Below are positions 13,009 through 13,073 of a stretch of 13,073 nt of DNA, one piece after another. The translations under genes and the position numbers were made by a program. The stretch is taken from positions 1 through 13,073 of the forward strand of contig JAHJDK010000207.1 in NCBI GenBank assembly GCA_018812505.1, read 5' to 3'. This DNA is from Nanobdellota archaeon (GTDB lineage: Archaea; Nanobdellota; Nanobdellia; Woesearchaeales; GCA-2686295). The notes beneath the pieces were generated by a model. It was not told where the DNA came from and ran no database searches. It saw only the letters and a list, made by a program, of their open reading frames with translations. Every line of letters begins with the position of its first letter. Within the stretch, counting starts at the first letter, position 1.

Positions 13009-13073
13009 GCCATCGCAATCTACAACACCAACCGCAGCCTGATGCGGCAGGTCTATGAGTTGAGGCGTTTGGA
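12937..13073 (+). CDS. Fragment of 2-hydroxyacyl-CoA dehydratase (HgdB/BcrB-type) subunit, foreign GC-rich DNA
   Basis: The last ~115 bases are GC-rich, in sharp contrast with the rest of the window. On the plus strand they read without stops as a helix-rich stretch including VEQWTGRTLTNRALDHAI and AIYNTNRSLMRQVYELRRL. The pattern 'E..TGr.i...aL..AI..yN.nR.l.r..yelR' is characteristic of 2-hydroxyglutaryl-CoA dehydratase / benzoyl-CoA reductase subunits, typically of anaerobic bacteria. Reading may extend left to about 12937. The gene continues beyond the window. Composition and gene content indicate DNA from another organism joined here. Confidence 0.5.

Overview
The window is AT-rich throughout and reads as archaeal DNA, most likely from a small-genome DPANN-type lineage (Woesearchaeota/Pacearchaeota-like). 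This is an inference from several signs: TATA boxes about 26 nt upstream of first-in-operon starts with little or no leader, GGAGG/GGTGA-type Shine-Dalgarno sites before internal genes, a TrmB-family regulator, and a membrane-anchored Cys-rich surface protein with CGNG...CPEDC and DGG...CP-GC repeats. No rRNA, tRNA, CRISPR array or insertion sequence was recognised.

Left part (1-5289): a cluster built around phosphohistidine 'swivel' (PEP-utilizing enzyme, mobile) domains. A C-terminal fragment of one such protein (78-638) is followed by a 51-nt tandem repeat array made of two alternating hairpins, then by a convergent TrmB regulator (845-1600, minus). Divergent from TrmB runs an apparent operon: a 30-codon leader ORF (1718-1810), an HD-domain protein (1817-2911), and a 777-residue protein (2956-5289) with two complete swivel domains but no visible ATP-grasp or PEP/pyruvate TIM-barrel domain. 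The TrmB/operon spacer carries palindromes suited to regulation. This TrmB / leader / HD / double-swivel group is the best candidate for an undescribed system.

Middle part (5272-10039), all on the minus strand: FolC (folylpolyglutamate synthase) preceded by a radical SAM activase-like enzyme; a 423-nt gap holding at most a 26-residue ORF; a coupled pair (unknown 163-residue protein, then an alpha/beta-hydrolase fold protein with a defective triad); a four-helix membrane protein; and a HAD-family hydrolase.

Right part (10139-13073): a 510-residue Cys-rich surface protein with a striking internal switch in codon use, a truncated pilin/surface-protein C-terminus, and a convergent Fic-domain protein.

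Both ends look like joins. At about 112-125 two genes that both lack their N-termini meet head to head: an NYN-like ORF on the minus strand and the swivel fragment on the plus strand. At about 12935-12960 the sequence switches abruptly to GC-rich DNA encoding what looks like a piece of a 2-hydroxyacyl-CoA dehydratase subunit, probably from another organism. The outermost ~120 bases on each side should be treated as possible assembly or amplification chimeras.
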